The position numbers and the translations under genes are program-made. Below the pieces are notes generated by a model, which saw nothing but the letters and a program-made list of their open reading frames with translations, had not been told where the DNA came from and did not search any database. Below are positions 44,430-54,467 of a DNA stretch of 64,000 bases, piece after piece. Position 1 is the first letter of the stretch, and each line of letters starts with the position of its first letter. Where the stretch lies: contig NZ_FOTL01000008.1 of NCBI RefSeq assembly GCF_900114585.1, positions 1 through 64,000 on the forward strand, read 5' to 3'. This DNA is from Methanobrevibacter olleyae. Lineage in GTDB: Archaea; Methanobacteriota; Methanobacteria; Methanobacteriales; Methanobacteriaceae.

Positions 44430-45749
44430 ATGATAAATAATTTAAATTTTAAATTGAATAATGTTGGTTGCTTAGCAAATGCTGATATGGATATAGGTAA
44501 AATTAATATTATTGGAGGACTTAATTCTACAGGTAAATCAACATCTAGTAAAATTTTATACTCTTTTTTAAGATCTAATTCAAAAGTAAGAAAAGATCTT
44601 GTAGATTCTACTTTAACTAAAGAAATATTGGGTTTAACTGTTGATTTATTGAATTTTAATCGCCCTTCTTGGGATGATGATAAAAATAATTATGAAGAAA
44701 TTAAAGATAAGTTTATGAAAATTATGGATAAATTAAGTTCTAGAGTAAATAAATCCAAAAGAAATGAAGAGGAAGATAAAGAATATTCTGATATTATAGG
44801 TTGTTATAATGAGATAAAGAGAATATATGAGGAAAAATTTATTATTAAAGAAGATTATAAAAAAATTTTAGATAAATCTTTTTCTGATGTAGAAAAATTA
44901 GTTAAAATATATAATGATAATGGTGATGAACTTTTTAAAACTTTAATGAATCAGTTAATAAAAAGAGAGTTTGGTAAAAATTTAGCTAATTTAAATAATG
45001 TTAGATTATCTGGTGAATTTAATAATAATGATTTTAATTATAATGTTAATATTAAAGATTCTGAATTTAATATGAGTGGTTGGTTTATACTTGAAGATGT
45101 GTTTTATTTAGACTCTTTTTCTATTTTTGATGGTATTAGTCATGGGGGGTTACAAAATACTGAACATATTCAACATGTTTTTTCCAGTTTAGATGATGAT
45201 AATAGCAATGATTGGGCTGATGAAATTCTTAATGATGATATTATTGAATTAGAGAATAAAATAATGGAAATTACTGGAGGAACTTTTGCTTATGATGACA
45301 ATAATATTATTTTTTCTTCATTAAATCAAGAATTCTTAATGAAGAATACATCATCAGGCATTAAACAAATTGGCATCATTCAAATGTTATTAAATAATCG
45401 TAAATTAAAAGAGAATTCTTTTTTAATTATGGATGAACCTGAAGTTAATCTTCATCCTGAATGGCAAGTAAAATTTGCTGAAATAATAACTTTACTTGCT
45501 AAAGATTTAAATGTAACTTTATATATTAATTCACATAGTCCTTTATTTATTGAAGCAATAAGAACTTATTGTGAAAAAAATGGTTTATTGGATGAAACTA
45601 ATTTTTATCTTACTTTTGAATCTGAAATATCTGGAAAATATGATATAAAATATATTCCTAATGATGATTTGAATATTATTTATAACACTCTTGGTAAACC
45701 TTATGAATTACTTAGTATGATAAGTATAGAAAATGAGTTTGATTTTTAG
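44430..45749 (+). CDS. AAA family ATPase (AAA_15/AAA_21, OLD/ABC-like), putative defence protein
   Basis: 439 residues. Walker A GLNSTGKST ends at residue 38. There is a long helical middle (about 70-180), an ABC-like signature region NTSSGIKQIGIIQMLL near 312, Walker B FLIMDEPEVNLHPEWQ with D335-E336, and NSHSPLFIEAI as the switch histidine near 370. This is the SMC/ABC-type ATPase used as sensor in OLD, Septu, PARIS and related defence systems. It lacks a TOPRIM domain; the effector is probably the next gene, 23 bases downstream. GAGG precedes the ATG. Confidence 0.82.
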   Translation: MINNLNFKLNNVGCLANADMDIGKINIIGGLNSTGKSTSSKILYSFLRSNSKVRKDLVDSTLTKEILGLTVDLLNFNRPSWDDDKNNYEEIKDKFMKIMDKLSSRVNKSKRNEEEDKEYSDIIGCYNEIKRIYEEKFIIKEDYKKILDKSFSDVEKLVKIYNDNGDELFKTLMNQLIKREFGKNLANLNNVRLSGEFNNNDFNYNVNIKDSEFNMSGWFILEDVFYLDSFSIFDGISHGGLQNTEHIQHVFSSLDDDNSNDWADEILNDDIIELENKIMEITGGTFAYDDNNIIFSSLNQEFLMKNTSSGIKQIGIIQMLLNNRKLKENSFLIMDEPEVNLHPEWQVKFAEIITLLAKDLNVTLYINSHSPLFIEAIRTYCEKNGLLDETNFYLTFESEISGKYDIKYIPNDDLNIIYNTLGKPYELLSMISIENEFDF

Positions 45750-45772
45750 AAAAAACTTTCAGAGGCCATTTT

Positions 45773-46600
45773 ATGGATATACATAAGGATATTCTAAAAT
45801 TTTCAGAATTTTTAGATTTTTATAAAGAAAAATATACTAATACTTCTTCAGAAATTTCAAAGCCTAAACCAATTGATGTTGATTATGATGAAGAAAAATT
45901 AGAACCTTTAGTTTCTTCTAATTATATTATGTTAGATTTTGATGCAATGTGTGATGATGCTAAGTTTTATCCAAAATTTCCAGAAGAAGAATTTAATCAA
46001 CCATCTACTGTTGATGCATTATATTATCGGATTATAGATGAAAATAGAATTCAATTTTTTTTAGTTGAATTTAAAACATTTGATTTTGGATGGAGCAGCT
46101 CTAGTGATTATAATTCTTCCTTAGATAAAGTATTAAAAAAACTTGATATGGATAATCTTGATGATATTACTAAAACTGGTGTAAAAAGATTAAATAAAAT
46201 TAGAAAAACATATGGTTATAATATTGAGTTTTCTTTGAGATTAAAACCTTATGAATCTTTGTTTGTTGTTTTACCTAAAATTTATGAAGAATATTGTGAT
46301 GAAAATAATATTCTTGAAGAAGAAAGACTTGATTTATATGGGTTTTTTAAAAGCAATTTATCTGATATAAGGCTAATTATTGTTGGAAAATCAAATGATA
46401 ATCTTCCTAGAGCGTATAGTGGAAAGTTGGGGAATTTATTAGAAAAACAATATAGGCGATTAGACTATGTGAATGTACTTTCTCAACATAATTTTAGATT
46501 ATGTTTTGATTTTGAATTTGATAATATTACAGTTAATTTTGAATTAAAAGATAAAAATACAATTAAATCATTGAATAAACCTAATAAAAATTATGTGTAA
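45773..46600 (+). CDS. Predicted PD-(D/E)XK nuclease partner of the AAA ATPase
   Basis: 275 residues, no recognised family. The best clue is D81 (in STVDALYYRI) followed by E99-F-K101 in QFFLVEFKTFDFG, the spacing and hydrophobic strand pattern of a PD-(D/E)XK restriction-like core. An EKQYRRLDYVNVLSQ helix lies near 225. It has no membrane segment. It starts 23 bases after the ATPase, with AGAGG as ribosome-binding site, so the two should be one operon. The nuclease assignment is inference from a motif and needs structure prediction. Confidence 0.6.
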   Translation: MDIHKDILKFSEFLDFYKEKYTNTSSEISKPKPIDVDYDEEKLEPLVSSNYIMLDFDAMCDDAKFYPKFPEEEFNQPSTVDALYYRIIDENRIQFFLVEFKTFDFGWSSSSDYNSSLDKVLKKLDMDNLDDITKTGVKRLNKIRKTYGYNIEFSLRLKPYESLFVVLPKIYEEYCDENNILEEERLDLYGFFKSNLSDIRLIIVGKSNDNLPRAYSGKLGNLLEKQYRRLDYVNVLSQHNFRLCFDFEFDNITVNFELKDKNTIKSLNKPNKNYV

Positions 46601-47352
46601 ATATATAAATGTATCATGTAGGTTTTTATCTAAAGATTTTAATTCTTTTATAAATGAATTAATATATTCTTAGTCCTCTTTAGTTTTATTTTGAATTGAT
46701 AATGAATTATTCTTTAATTTCTTAATATCGTGTCGTCATAAAAAAATTTAATTATAAATTTAGAATTAGTTAAATATGACTTAAAAATCTTATGAAATAA
46801 GGAATTTGATGTTATTGTTGTGATTAATTGATAATACAGTGTTATAGGAGTGTAAATTATGTTAAAAAGCATAAAATTCACTTATCTAAAACCTTTAAAA
46901 TTTATGAAAAATTATAGAGTATGTAGAAAAAATACTTAAAAAACAATGTTATTGATTTATAAAATGAAATCATCTGTTTTTTAGATTAAACAGAATATTG
47001 AAATTTAAACAATTTTAGTAATTCATACCTAAAGATATAAAAATATATTAAAAATCAATCCTTGAAAATTAACGAAGATTATATAAATAAATGATGAGTG
47101 AAGAATTAACTAATAAATATGAGTTTAAATAATATTTGCAATTGTTTAAACTAAAAAATTAAGTTCAAATAATTAAAAAAGAAATTAATTTTGAAATTAG
47201 AGAAAACAAATTTAAGTTCTAAAAAGATAGAAATAAGAACAAAAAGCTCCTTTTTTTTTAAAATTTGGGTTTATAACTATTTTTAAACAATTTAGAAAGA
47301 AGTAAATAATCTAATCTAAATATAATTATACATATTAAAAAGAGGATATTTT
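46601..47352. other. 750-base gene-poor region between defence modules
   Basis: No gene I can support. One tiny reading frame (46859-46939, 26 codons, MLKSIKFTYLKPLKFMKN) follows a GGAG site and is basic; it may be chance. A TATA-like AATATAATTATA near 47320 probably serves the MazG gene. The region is more mixed in base use than ordinary intergenic tracts here, which suggests decayed genes. Confidence 0.4.
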
Positions 47353-47667
47353 ATGGATGAATTAATAAAGGAAATTATTGAATTTCAAACTGAAAGAGAT
47401 TGGAAACAATTTCATACTCCTGAAAATTTAGCTAAATCTATTTCTATTGAAGCTGCAGAATTATTAGAACATTTTCAATGGGATAATGATTATAATAAAG
47501 AAGAAGTCATTGATGAGTTAGCTGATGTTATAAATTATTGTTTTTTAATGGCTGATGCATTAGATGTTAACGTTAAGGAAATTGTTTTAAATAAAATGAA
47601 AAAAACTGCGGTTAAATATCCTATTAAGAAATCAAAGGGTGTTTCTATAAAATATGATAAATTATAA
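47353..47667 (+). CDS. MazG-like nucleotide pyrophosphohydrolase
   Basis: 104 residues of the all-alpha NTP pyrophosphohydrolase fold. It has WKQFHTPENLAKSISIEAAELLEHFQW, with the metal-binding E-x-x-E of helix two (residues 36-40), and DELADVINYCFLMAD near 59 with the second metal pair. It would hydrolyse (d)NTPs to monophosphates. AAGAGGA upstream supports the start. Placed 29 bases before the nuclease-helicase gene, it is likely co-transcribed and may modulate nucleotides during phage stress. Confidence 0.9.
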   Translation: MDELIKEIIEFQTERDWKQFHTPENLAKSISIEAAELLEHFQWDNDYNKEEVIDELADVINYCFLMADALDVNVKEIVLNKMKKTAVKYPIKKSKGVSIKYDKL

Positions 47668-47696
47668 TTTTTTATCATATATCTAAGAGGTTTTCT

Positions 47697-49616
47697 ATGT
47701 TAGTTTATGAAGCTACTAAAGAAGAATTTATGAATTCAGTTTTAATGGGATCTATTACTGATGAAATTTATGATATTTACAAAGAAAAAATAGGAAAATC
47801 TAATCAATCACAAATTAATTCGTGGACTAATTCTATGGAATTTATGTTTAAAGTATTATCTGATAATGAAATTCCAAATGATTCTGGGGTTGCTATTGAG
47901 TTTACAATTCCAACTACATCTAAAAGGATTGATTTTACTTTAACTGGTCAAAATGAATTTGGTAAGGATTCTGCTATTATAATTGAATTAAAACAATGGT
48001 CAGAAGCAGATAAAGTTGAAGGTAAAGATGGTATTGTAATAACTTATTTCGGGAGAGGATTAAGGGAAACAGCACATCCATCTTATCAAGCATGGTCCTA
48101 TGCTTCATTAATAGAAAATTTTAATGAAACTGTTGAAGAAGATTCAATTGGTTTATATCCCTGTGCTTATTTACATAATTATGACTTTGATGAATTTAAT
48201 GATCCTTTAAAAGATAAAATTTATGAAGGATATATAGAAAAAGCACCATTATATGGAAAAAGAGATGTTTTTAAACTTAGGAATTTTATTAAAAAATATG
48301 TTAAATATGGAGATAAAACTAATATCCTATATAGAATAGACAATGGGAGGATTAGACCTTCTAAAAAATTACAAGATACTTTAGTAGGAATGCTTGAAGG
48401 AAATGATTATTTTGTAATGATTGATGAACAAAAAGTAGCTTATGAACTAGCTGTTGAAATGGCGAGAAAATCATATATTGATGAAAAGAAAAGAGTTTTA
48501 ATTGTAGAAGGAGGTCCTGGAACTGGAAAATCTGTAGTTGCAGTTAATTTATTGGTAAATCTGTTAAATGATGAACTAAACACATTATATGTAACTAAAA
48601 ACACTGCACCTCGTGAAGTATTTTATGAAAAATTAAAAGGAATTAATTATAATCAAAATTATATTAAAAATCTTTTTAAAGGTTCTGGTTCATTTACAAA
48701 ATCTGATGAAAATCAATTTGATGTATTAATTGTTGATGAAGCCCATCGTTTAAATAAAAAATCTGGTTTATTTGGTAATTTAGGTGAGAATCAAGTTAAA
48801 GAAATAATTAATGCTGCCAAAACCTCAATTTTTTTCATTGATAAACATCAAAGAGTTACTTTAAAGGATTATGGTAATATAAGAGTAATAGAAAAATTTG
48901 CTAATGAGGCATGTGCTGAAATAGAACATATTAAATTAATATCTCAATTTAGATGTAATGGTTCTGATGGTTACCTTTCATGGTTAAATCATGTTTTAGA
49001 AATAGAAGAAACAGCTAATTATGATGGTTTTAATTTTGATTATGATTTTAGAATAGTAAATAGTCCTGATGAATTAAAAGAGTTAATTTTTGAAAAGAAT
49101 AAAATTAATAATAGTGCTAGATTACTTGCAGGATATTGTTGGAATTGGATAAAAGAGGGTAAATCTAATACCAATATTCATGATATTGAAATTGGTGACT
49201 TTTCAATGAGTTGGAATCTTAATAATACAAGTACTTGGGCTATTGATGAAAATTCAGTTAATGAAATTGGTTGTATTCATACATCTCAAGGACTTGAATT
49301 TGATTATGTAGGTGTAATTTTAGGTCATGATATAAGATATGAATATGGTCAAATTGTCACTGATTTTAATGAAAGAGCAAGAACTGATCAATCTTTAAAA
49401 GGAATTAAAAAATTATATAGGGAAAATCCTAATGAAGCCTTAAGATTAGCTGATGAAATAATTAAAAATACTTATAGAACTTTAATGACTCGTGGAATGA
49501 AAGGTTGTTATATTTATTGTGAGGATATTAATTTAGAGAATTATTTCAAAGAAAGAATAAACCAATTATATAAAAATAAAGTTGAGAATAATTCTAAATT
49601 TACTTTAATTAACTAA
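47697..49616 (+). CDS. DUF2075-type nuclease-helicase
   Basis: 639 residues. The N-terminal part shows a PD-(D/E)XK-like core: D79 in TSKRIDFTLTG, and E97-L-K99 in AIIIELKQW. The C-terminal DUF2075 superfamily 1 motor has Walker A GGPGTGKS at 272-279, Walker B DVLIVDEAHRL near 345, a Q-F-R-C motif near 420, a CIHTSQGLEFDYVGVIL motif near 524 and NTYRTLMTRGMKG near 592. Such proteins are predicted DNA or RNA helicases in bacterial and archaeal defence islands, often beside MazG-like genes. No experimental role is known to me. A GAGG site precedes the ATG. Confidence 0.85.
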   Translation: MLVYEATKEEFMNSVLMGSITDEIYDIYKEKIGKSNQSQINSWTNSMEFMFKVLSDNEIPNDSGVAIEFTIPTTSKRIDFTLTGQNEFGKDSAIIIELKQWSEADKVEGKDGIVITYFGRGLRETAHPSYQAWSYASLIENFNETVEEDSIGLYPCAYLHNYDFDEFNDPLKDKIYEGYIEKAPLYGKRDVFKLRNFIKKYVKYGDKTNILYRIDNGRIRPSKKLQDTLVGMLEGNDYFVMIDEQKVAYELAVEMARKSYIDEKKRVLIVEGGPGTGKSVVAVNLLVNLLNDELNTLYVTKNTAPREVFYEKLKGINYNQNYIKNLFKGSGSFTKSDENQFDVLIVDEAHRLNKKSGLFGNLGENQVKEIINAAKTSIFFIDKHQRVTLKDYGNIRVIEKFANEACAEIEHIKLISQFRCNGSDGYLSWLNHVLEIEETANYDGFNFDYDFRIVNSPDELKELIFEKNKINNSARLLAGYCWNWIKEGKSNTNIHDIEIGDFSMSWNLNNTSTWAIDENSVNEIGCIHTSQGLEFDYVGVILGHDIRYEYGQIVTDFNERARTDQSLKGIKKLYRENPNEALRLADEIIKNTYRTLMTRGMKGCYIYCEDINLENYFKERINQLYKNKVENNSKFTLIN

Positions 49617-50289
49617 TTTATATTTAATTAAGTTTAATATTTGATTATTTTTTTTAAATTTTTTTAAATATTTTTAGTTAAATTTATACATTCCTTATTT
49701 AAACAAAGAATATTTAACTATAGCTAACCATTGTTATAAATGTTTTTTAGAATCTAATCTTCTTTTAATTTAATTGAATAATTATTTTTATCTTAAAAAT
49801 TTTAAACGATTTTAATAATACTCTTTTTTAAAAGTTTTTTTTTAAAAATATTTAATATTATTGTACTTTTTTTATAATATATTATATTTTATCTTAATTA
49901 TATTATTGAACATTTTTGAACATTATTCTTATTATTTTAGTCATTATAAATTATTTTCACCGTAATCTTTATATTAGTTTAATTATATAACTATCAAGTG
50001 TTATATATAATATAAATATAATAAGTTAATATAACAAATAAAGTTGATTACTCGATTTTTAACTTTCATCTGAAGAAATCTTAGTTATTTATTGGTTTTA
50101 AAAGCTATTTAAATATTTTAAAGGGCTTATTGATTAATTTTCACTTTTTAAGTTTTATTTTAATCTTTTAAAGAGTATGATGATTAATTAAGCTAATCTT
50201 TAAAAAGTTACTAATTGTTTATTCAATTCTAAAATATATTAAAGAAATAGGAATCTTTAAAAAATTAAATATATCAAAAGTTGATTGAA
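49617..50289. other. Long intergenic region before cupin regulator
   Basis: About 670 bases without a gene. T-rich tracts follow the helicase. The middle is TA-rich with several possible TATA elements. It ends in the promoter described separately. I see no stable RNA, inverted repeat of note or decayed gene. Confidence 0.4.
50265..50273 (+). promoter_or_regulatory. TATA box of cupin regulator, probably leaderless
   Basis: TTAAATATA is centred about 21 bases before ATG 50290, and there is no ribosome-binding site. This fits a leaderless transcript starting at or next to the ATG, and supports 50290 over the upstream TTG 50281. Confidence 0.4.
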
Positions 50290-50841
50290 ATGAGTGATGT
50301 AAATAAAGATATCGGTGCAAGAATTAGAGAATTAAGAGAATTGTCCGATAGTACTACAGAAGAAATTGCTAAAGAACTTGATGTTGATGAAGAAACTTAT
50401 ATTTCCTATGAAAAAGGTATTATTGATATTCCAGCTAGTTTCTTATACCAAATTGCACACATTTTCAAAGTAGATTTAGCTTTGATTCTTACTGGTGAAG
50501 AAACTCGTATGAATTATTTTGATTTAACAAGAAACGGTAAAGGAGTTATTGTTGATAGGAAAAAGGAATACAAGTATGAAAATTTATGTAAACATTTCAT
50601 TCATAAAAAAGCAGAAATGTTTATTGTAACTGTAGATCCTAAAGAAGATGATATTCCTTCATTAAATGCCCATGCAGGTCAAGAATTTAATTATGTATTA
50701 GAAGGCTCATTAAAAATATTCATTAAAGATAATGAAATTATTTTAAATGAAGGAGATTCTATATTCTTCGATGCAACTTGTCAACATGCTATGATTGCTT
50801 TAAATAATAAAAAAGCTAAATTTTTAGCTGTTATTATGTAA
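50290..50841 (+). CDS. XRE-family regulator with cupin sensor domain
   Basis: 183 residues. An N-terminal helix-turn-helix (about 5-62; IGARIRELRELSDSTTEEIAKELDVDEETYISYEKG) is joined to a C-terminal cupin barrel (105-180) with NAHAGQEFNYVLEGSLKIFI and EGDSIFFDATCQHAM, whose histidines could bind metal. Regulators of this kind sense small molecules. It lies 180 bases upstream of an acyl-CoA ligase in the same direction and is the obvious candidate to control it and the Vor genes. In archaea such pairs are found beside AMP-forming ligases. Confidence 0.87.
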   Translation: MSDVNKDIGARIRELRELSDSTTEEIAKELDVDEETYISYEKGIIDIPASFLYQIAHIFKVDLALILTGEETRMNYFDLTRNGKGVIVDRKKEYKYENLCKHFIHKKAEMFIVTVDPKEDDIPSLNAHAGQEFNYVLEGSLKIFIKDNEIILNEGDSIFFDATCQHAMIALNNKKAKFLAVIM

Positions 50842-51021
50842 TTTGGAGTTAATATTAAAATGACTATTATTATCTAATTTAGATTAATAGTATTTGGTTA
50901 TTATTTAATAATTTAGATTATGATTTGGATTTTTCATTGAATTATATTGTGTTTAATAAGATTATTTAGAAAATTTATACTCAAGGGGAGTATAATAAAT
51001 TGTTATGTTTGAGGGGATGAA

Positions 51022-52692
51022 ATGACATCTTTAATAGGAAACTTTGTTAATAGAGTTGATTTTAAATCGTATAAAGATTTTTATGATAATTTTGAATTTA
51101 ATATTCCAAAAGATTTTAATTTTGGATTTGATGTAGTGGATGAATATGCAAGAATAGATCCTGATAAACTTGCTTTAATTTGGTGTGATGATAGTGAAAA
51201 AAGAGTTTTTACTTTTTCAGATATGAAAAGATTATCAAACCAAACAGCAAACTTCTTTAAATCATATGGAATTAAAAAGGGGGATGCTGTATTACTTACT
51301 CTTAAAAATAGATATGAATTTTGGATTTGTATGACTGCACTTCATAAAATTGGTGCTGTAGCTATTCCAACTACCCATATGGTAAAGCTTCATGATATTG
51401 CTTATAGGGTAGAAAATGCAGATGTAAAAATGGTGGTATCTGTTGAGGAAGACCAATTAATTCCAGATTTTGAAGCTTGTGAGAAAGAATTAGGTATTGA
51501 ACTTAAAAAAGCCCTTGTTGGTAATATTAATAAAGATGGTTGGATAAACTTTGATGATGAGATTTCTAAGATGAGTGATGTATTTGAAAGACCAACTGGT
51601 GAAGATGCTACTCATGAAGATGAAACTTTCTTAATTTATTTCTCATCTGGAACAACTGGAAACCCTAAAATGGTTGCACATGCACATACTTATGCAATTG
51701 GACATTTAATAACTGCTAAATATTGGCATAACGTTGTAGAAGATGGTGTTCACCACACATCTGCTGATACTGGTTGGGGTAAAGCAGTATGGGGTAATTA
51801 TTATGGACAATGGATTTCAGGTTCTGCAGTATTTATCTATGATTATGTAAGATTCAATGGTTTAGATTTAATGGAGAAGATTATTGAAAATAAAGTAAAT
51901 ACTTTCTGTGCTCCTCCAACCATTTATAGATTCTTGATTAAAGAAGATTTATCTCAGTTTGATTTTTCCAATATTGAATATGCAACTACTGCCGGAGAAC
52001 CATTACCTCCTGAGGTATTTAACAGATTTAAAGAGTTTACTGGTTTGGAAATTAAAGAAGGATTTGGCCAGACTGAAACAACTTTATCTTTAGCTACATT
52101 TATTTGGATGGAGTCTAAAACAGGTTCTGTTGGAAAACCATCCCCTGCATTTGAGGTAAAACTTTTAGATAAAGAACATAATCATGTTGATATTGGTTCT
52201 TCAGGTGAAATTTGTTTTGATATTTCTGAAGGCCAATCTGTTGGTTTATTTAAAGAATATTATAGAAACCAAGAGAAAACTGATGAAGTAATTTATGATA
52301 ATTTTTACCACTGTGGAGATACTGCATATATCGATGAGGATGGTTATTTCACATTTATTGGAAGAAATGATGATATTATTAAATCTTCTGGTTACCGTAT
52401 TGGACCATATGAAGTAGAAAACGCAGTAATTTCTCATCCTTCAGTTTTAGAATGTGCTATTACTGGTGTACCTGATGAGTTAAGAGGTCAAATTGTAAAA
52501 GCAACAATAGTTCTTGCAAAAGGATTTGAGGCAAGTGAAGAGCTTAAAAAAGAGATTCAAACTCATGTAAAACATGAAACTGCTCCTTATAAATATCCAA
52601 GAATGATTGAATTTGTTGAAGAGTTACCTAAAACTATAAGTGGTAAAATCCAAAGAAAAGTTATTAGAATTGAAGATGAACAAAAAATCTAA
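51022..52692 (+). CDS. AMP-forming acyl-CoA synthetase
   Basis: 556 residues of the acetyl/acyl-CoA synthetase superfamily. It has the ATP-binding [12 protein letters not shown] near residue 209, GFGQTET near 349, the [20 protein letters not shown] hinge near 432 and [14 protein letters not shown] with the catalytic lysine near 541. It lacks the long N-terminus of typical acetyl-CoA synthetase and looks like the medium-chain or branched-chain acyl-CoA ligase type. Next to vorCBA it would activate isobutyrate, isovalerate or 2-methylbutyrate for reductive carboxylation. The substrate is inferred from context. Confidence 0.88.
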   Translation: MTSLIGNFVNRVDFKSYKDFYDNFEFNIPKDFNFGFDVVDEYARIDPDKLALIWCDDSEKRVFTFSDMKRLSNQTANFFKSYGIKKGDAVLLTLKNRYEFWICMTALHKIGAVAIPTTHMVKLHDIAYRVENADVKMVVSVEEDQLIPDFEACEKELGIELKKALVGNINKDGWINFDDEISKMSDVFERPTGEDATHEDETFLIYFSSGTTGNPKMVAHAHTYAIGHLITAKYWHNVVEDGVHHTSADTGWGKAVWGNYYGQWISGSAVFIYDYVRFNGLDLMEKIIENKVNTFCAPPTIYRFLIKEDLSQFDFSNIEYATTAGEPLPPEVFNRFKEFTGLEIKEGFGQTETTLSLATFIWMESKTGSVGKPSPAFEVKLLDKEHNHVDIGSSGEICFDISEGQSVGLFKEYYRNQEKTDEVIYDNFYHCGDTAYIDEDGYFTFIGRNDDIIKSSGYRIGPYEVENAVISHPSVLECAITGVPDELRGQIVKATIVLAKGFEASEELKKEIQTHVKHETAPYKYPRMIEFVEELPKTISGKIQRKVIRIEDEQKI

Positions 52693-52782
52693 TTGTTTAA
52701 TTGTTTTTAATTAGTTTTTTTTCATTATTCTTTATTATTTTTTTAATTTTATTAAAATTTTATTAACTAATTAGTTTAAATT

Positions 52783-52790
52783 TTATATAC
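52783..52790 (+). promoter_or_regulatory. Candidate TATA box of vorCBA
   Basis: TTATATAC within TAAATTTTATATACTTTATT gives a plausible start near 52812. The leader would then be about 180 bases and would contain the 14 bp inverted repeat described next. Confidence 0.35.
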
Positions 52791-52883
52791 TTTATTTATT
52801 AAATATATAGATGTGTGAATTAACTATTTATTATCATAAGAATAATTTAAATATTTAAATCATTTTTAATTTATAAGATTTTA

Positions 52884-52930
52884 AATTATTTTAAGATTAT
52901 CTTTTATCTTAAGATTATCTTAAAATAATT
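52884..52930 (+). promoter_or_regulatory. Inverted repeat upstream of vorC
   Basis: A perfect 14 bp inverted repeat, AATTATTTTAAGAT (52884-52897) and its complement (52917-52930), surrounds a 19-base centre that itself holds TATCTT/AAGATT copies. It sits in the roughly 300-base gap before vorC. It may be an operator for the nearby cupin regulator or a leader hairpin. Confidence 0.45.
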
Positions 52931-52994
52931 AATTCTTATTCAATTTATTAATATATCAATTAACTAATTAAATTTATTATAGGATAGTGTGTAA

Positions 52995-53249
52995 ATGAAT
53001 TTAAATAAAGTAAAACCATATCCTATCATTAGTAAAAACAATTGTAAGGCATGTTTAAGATGTATAAGTGCTTGTAGTGTAGAATGCCTTAAATTAAGTG
53101 AAGAAATTAATGATAGTGGATATCAATATGCAGAATATACTGGAGAAGGCTGTATTGGTTGTGGAGATTGTTATTATACTTGTCCAGAACCATTAGCTAT
53201 TGAAGTTCATATTCCTAAAAGAACTAGAAAACCTAAAGGAGATGCTTAA
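52995..53249 (+). CDS. vorC: 2-oxoacid:ferredoxin oxidoreductase, ferredoxin-type subunit
   Basis: 84 residues with two [4Fe-4S] motifs: [11 protein letters not shown] near residue 17 and [14 protein letters not shown] near 55. It is the electron-carrying subunit of the 2-ketoisovalerate oxidoreductase. The gene order ferredoxin, alpha, fused beta-gamma is that of vorCBA in Methanothermobacter, where the enzyme has three subunits. Spacing to vorB is 39 bases. Confidence 0.85.
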   Translation: MNLNKVKPYPIISKNNCKACLRCISACSVECLKLSEEINDSGYQYAEYTGEGCIGCGDCYYTCPEPLAIEVHIPKRTRKPKGDA

Positions 53250-53288
53250 ATGACTCTTAAATTTGAAATTCTAATGGAGGGTGATTAA

Positions 53289-54455
53289 ATGAGTAATCAA
53301 ATTGTAAAAGGAAATACTGCAGTTATTATTGGGGCATTATATGCTGGCTGTGATTGTTTTTTTGGTTATCCAATTACCCCTGCAAGTGAAATTCTCCATG
53401 AGGCATCTAAATATTTCCCAATGCTAGGAAGAAAATTTGTACAGGCTGAAAGTGAAGAAGCATCTGTAAATATGATTTACGGGGGAGCTTCTACTGGCCA
53501 TAGAGTAATGAGTGCATCTTCTGGTCCAGGTATTAGTTTAATGCAAGAAGGATTTACTTATTTAGCTGGTGCAGAATTACCTGCAGTTATTGTAGATGTA
53601 ATGAGGGCAGGTCCAGGTTTAGGTAATATTGGTCCGGAACAAGGGGATTATAATCAAATTGTAAAAGGTGGAGGTCATGGAAACTATAAAAATATAGTTT
53701 TAGCTCCAAATAGTGTTCAAGAAATGTGTGACTTTACTATGAAAGCATTTGAACTTGCATCAAAATACAGAAACCCTGTAGTTGTACTTGCTGATGCTGT
53801 ACTTGGACAAATGGCAGAACCTTTAAAATTTCCATCTGAAGCTATCGAACCAGAAAGTGATAACTCTTGGGCTGTAAGAGGTAGTAAAGAAACTATGGAC
53901 AATCTAGTTACTTCAATTTTTTTAGATTTTAATCAGCTAGAGGATTTCAACTATCAGATTCAAGAGAAATATGAAGAAATTAGAGAAAATGAAGTAGTTT
54001 ATGAAGAGTATATGGTTGAAGATGCTGAAATTGTACTTGTATCTTATGGAACAAGTAGTAGATTATCAAGATCTGCTGTTGATGTTGCAAGAGAAAATGG
54101 TATAAAATTAGGTTTACTAAGACCAATTACTTTATTCCCATTCCCAGAGAAAAGAATTAAAGATTTAGCAGATAAAGGCGTTAAATTTGTTTCTGTAGAA
54201 ATGAGTAATGGACAATTAAGAGAAGATGTAAAAGCAGCTGCTAACTATGATGATGTTCATTTAGTTAGTAGAATGGGTGGAAATGTAATTGAGCTTAAAG
54301 ATATTCTTAATGGAATTTATAAAATGGTAGGTAGTGATGAACGTTACAAAGTACATAGTGCTGATAAAGAATACAAAGCAAGTTATCTGAGTGATAAAGA
54401 ATATCAAGAAGAGTTAGATAATGACAATTATTATAATCATAGGGTTGTAGATTAA
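53289..54455 (+). CDS. vorB: 2-ketoisovalerate:ferredoxin oxidoreductase alpha subunit
   Basis: 388 residues of the 2-oxoacid:ferredoxin oxidoreductase alpha family: [28 protein letters not shown] at the N-terminus with the pyrimidine-site region, [41 protein letters not shown] near 58, and a C-terminal transketolase-like domain (from about 240). The assignment to Vor rather than Kor rests on gene order and on the fused downstream subunit. A TGGAGG ribosome-binding site is present. Confidence 0.86.
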   Translation: MSNQIVKGNTAVIIGALYAGCDCFFGYPITPASEILHEASKYFPMLGRKFVQAESEEASVNMIYGGASTGHRVMSASSGPGISLMQEGFTYLAGAELPAVIVDVMRAGPGLGNIGPEQGDYNQIVKGGGHGNYKNIVLAPNSVQEMCDFTMKAFELASKYRNPVVVLADAVLGQMAEPLKFPSEAIEPESDNSWAVRGSKETMDNLVTSIFLDFNQLEDFNYQIQEKYEEIRENEVVYEEYMVEDAEIVLVSYGTSSRLSRSAVDVARENGIKLGLLRPITLFPFPEKRIKDLADKGVKFVSVEMSNGQLREDVKAAANYDDVHLVSRMGGNVIELKDILNGIYKMVGSDERYKVHSADKEYKASYLSDKEYQEELDNDNYYNHRVVD

Positions 54456-54467
54456 GGAGGTGGAAAG

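Noticed and set aside
46859-46939. 26-codon basic reading frame with a GGAG site
   Set aside because: Too short and too Lys-rich to distinguish from chance in AT-rich DNA; mentioned only in the gap description.
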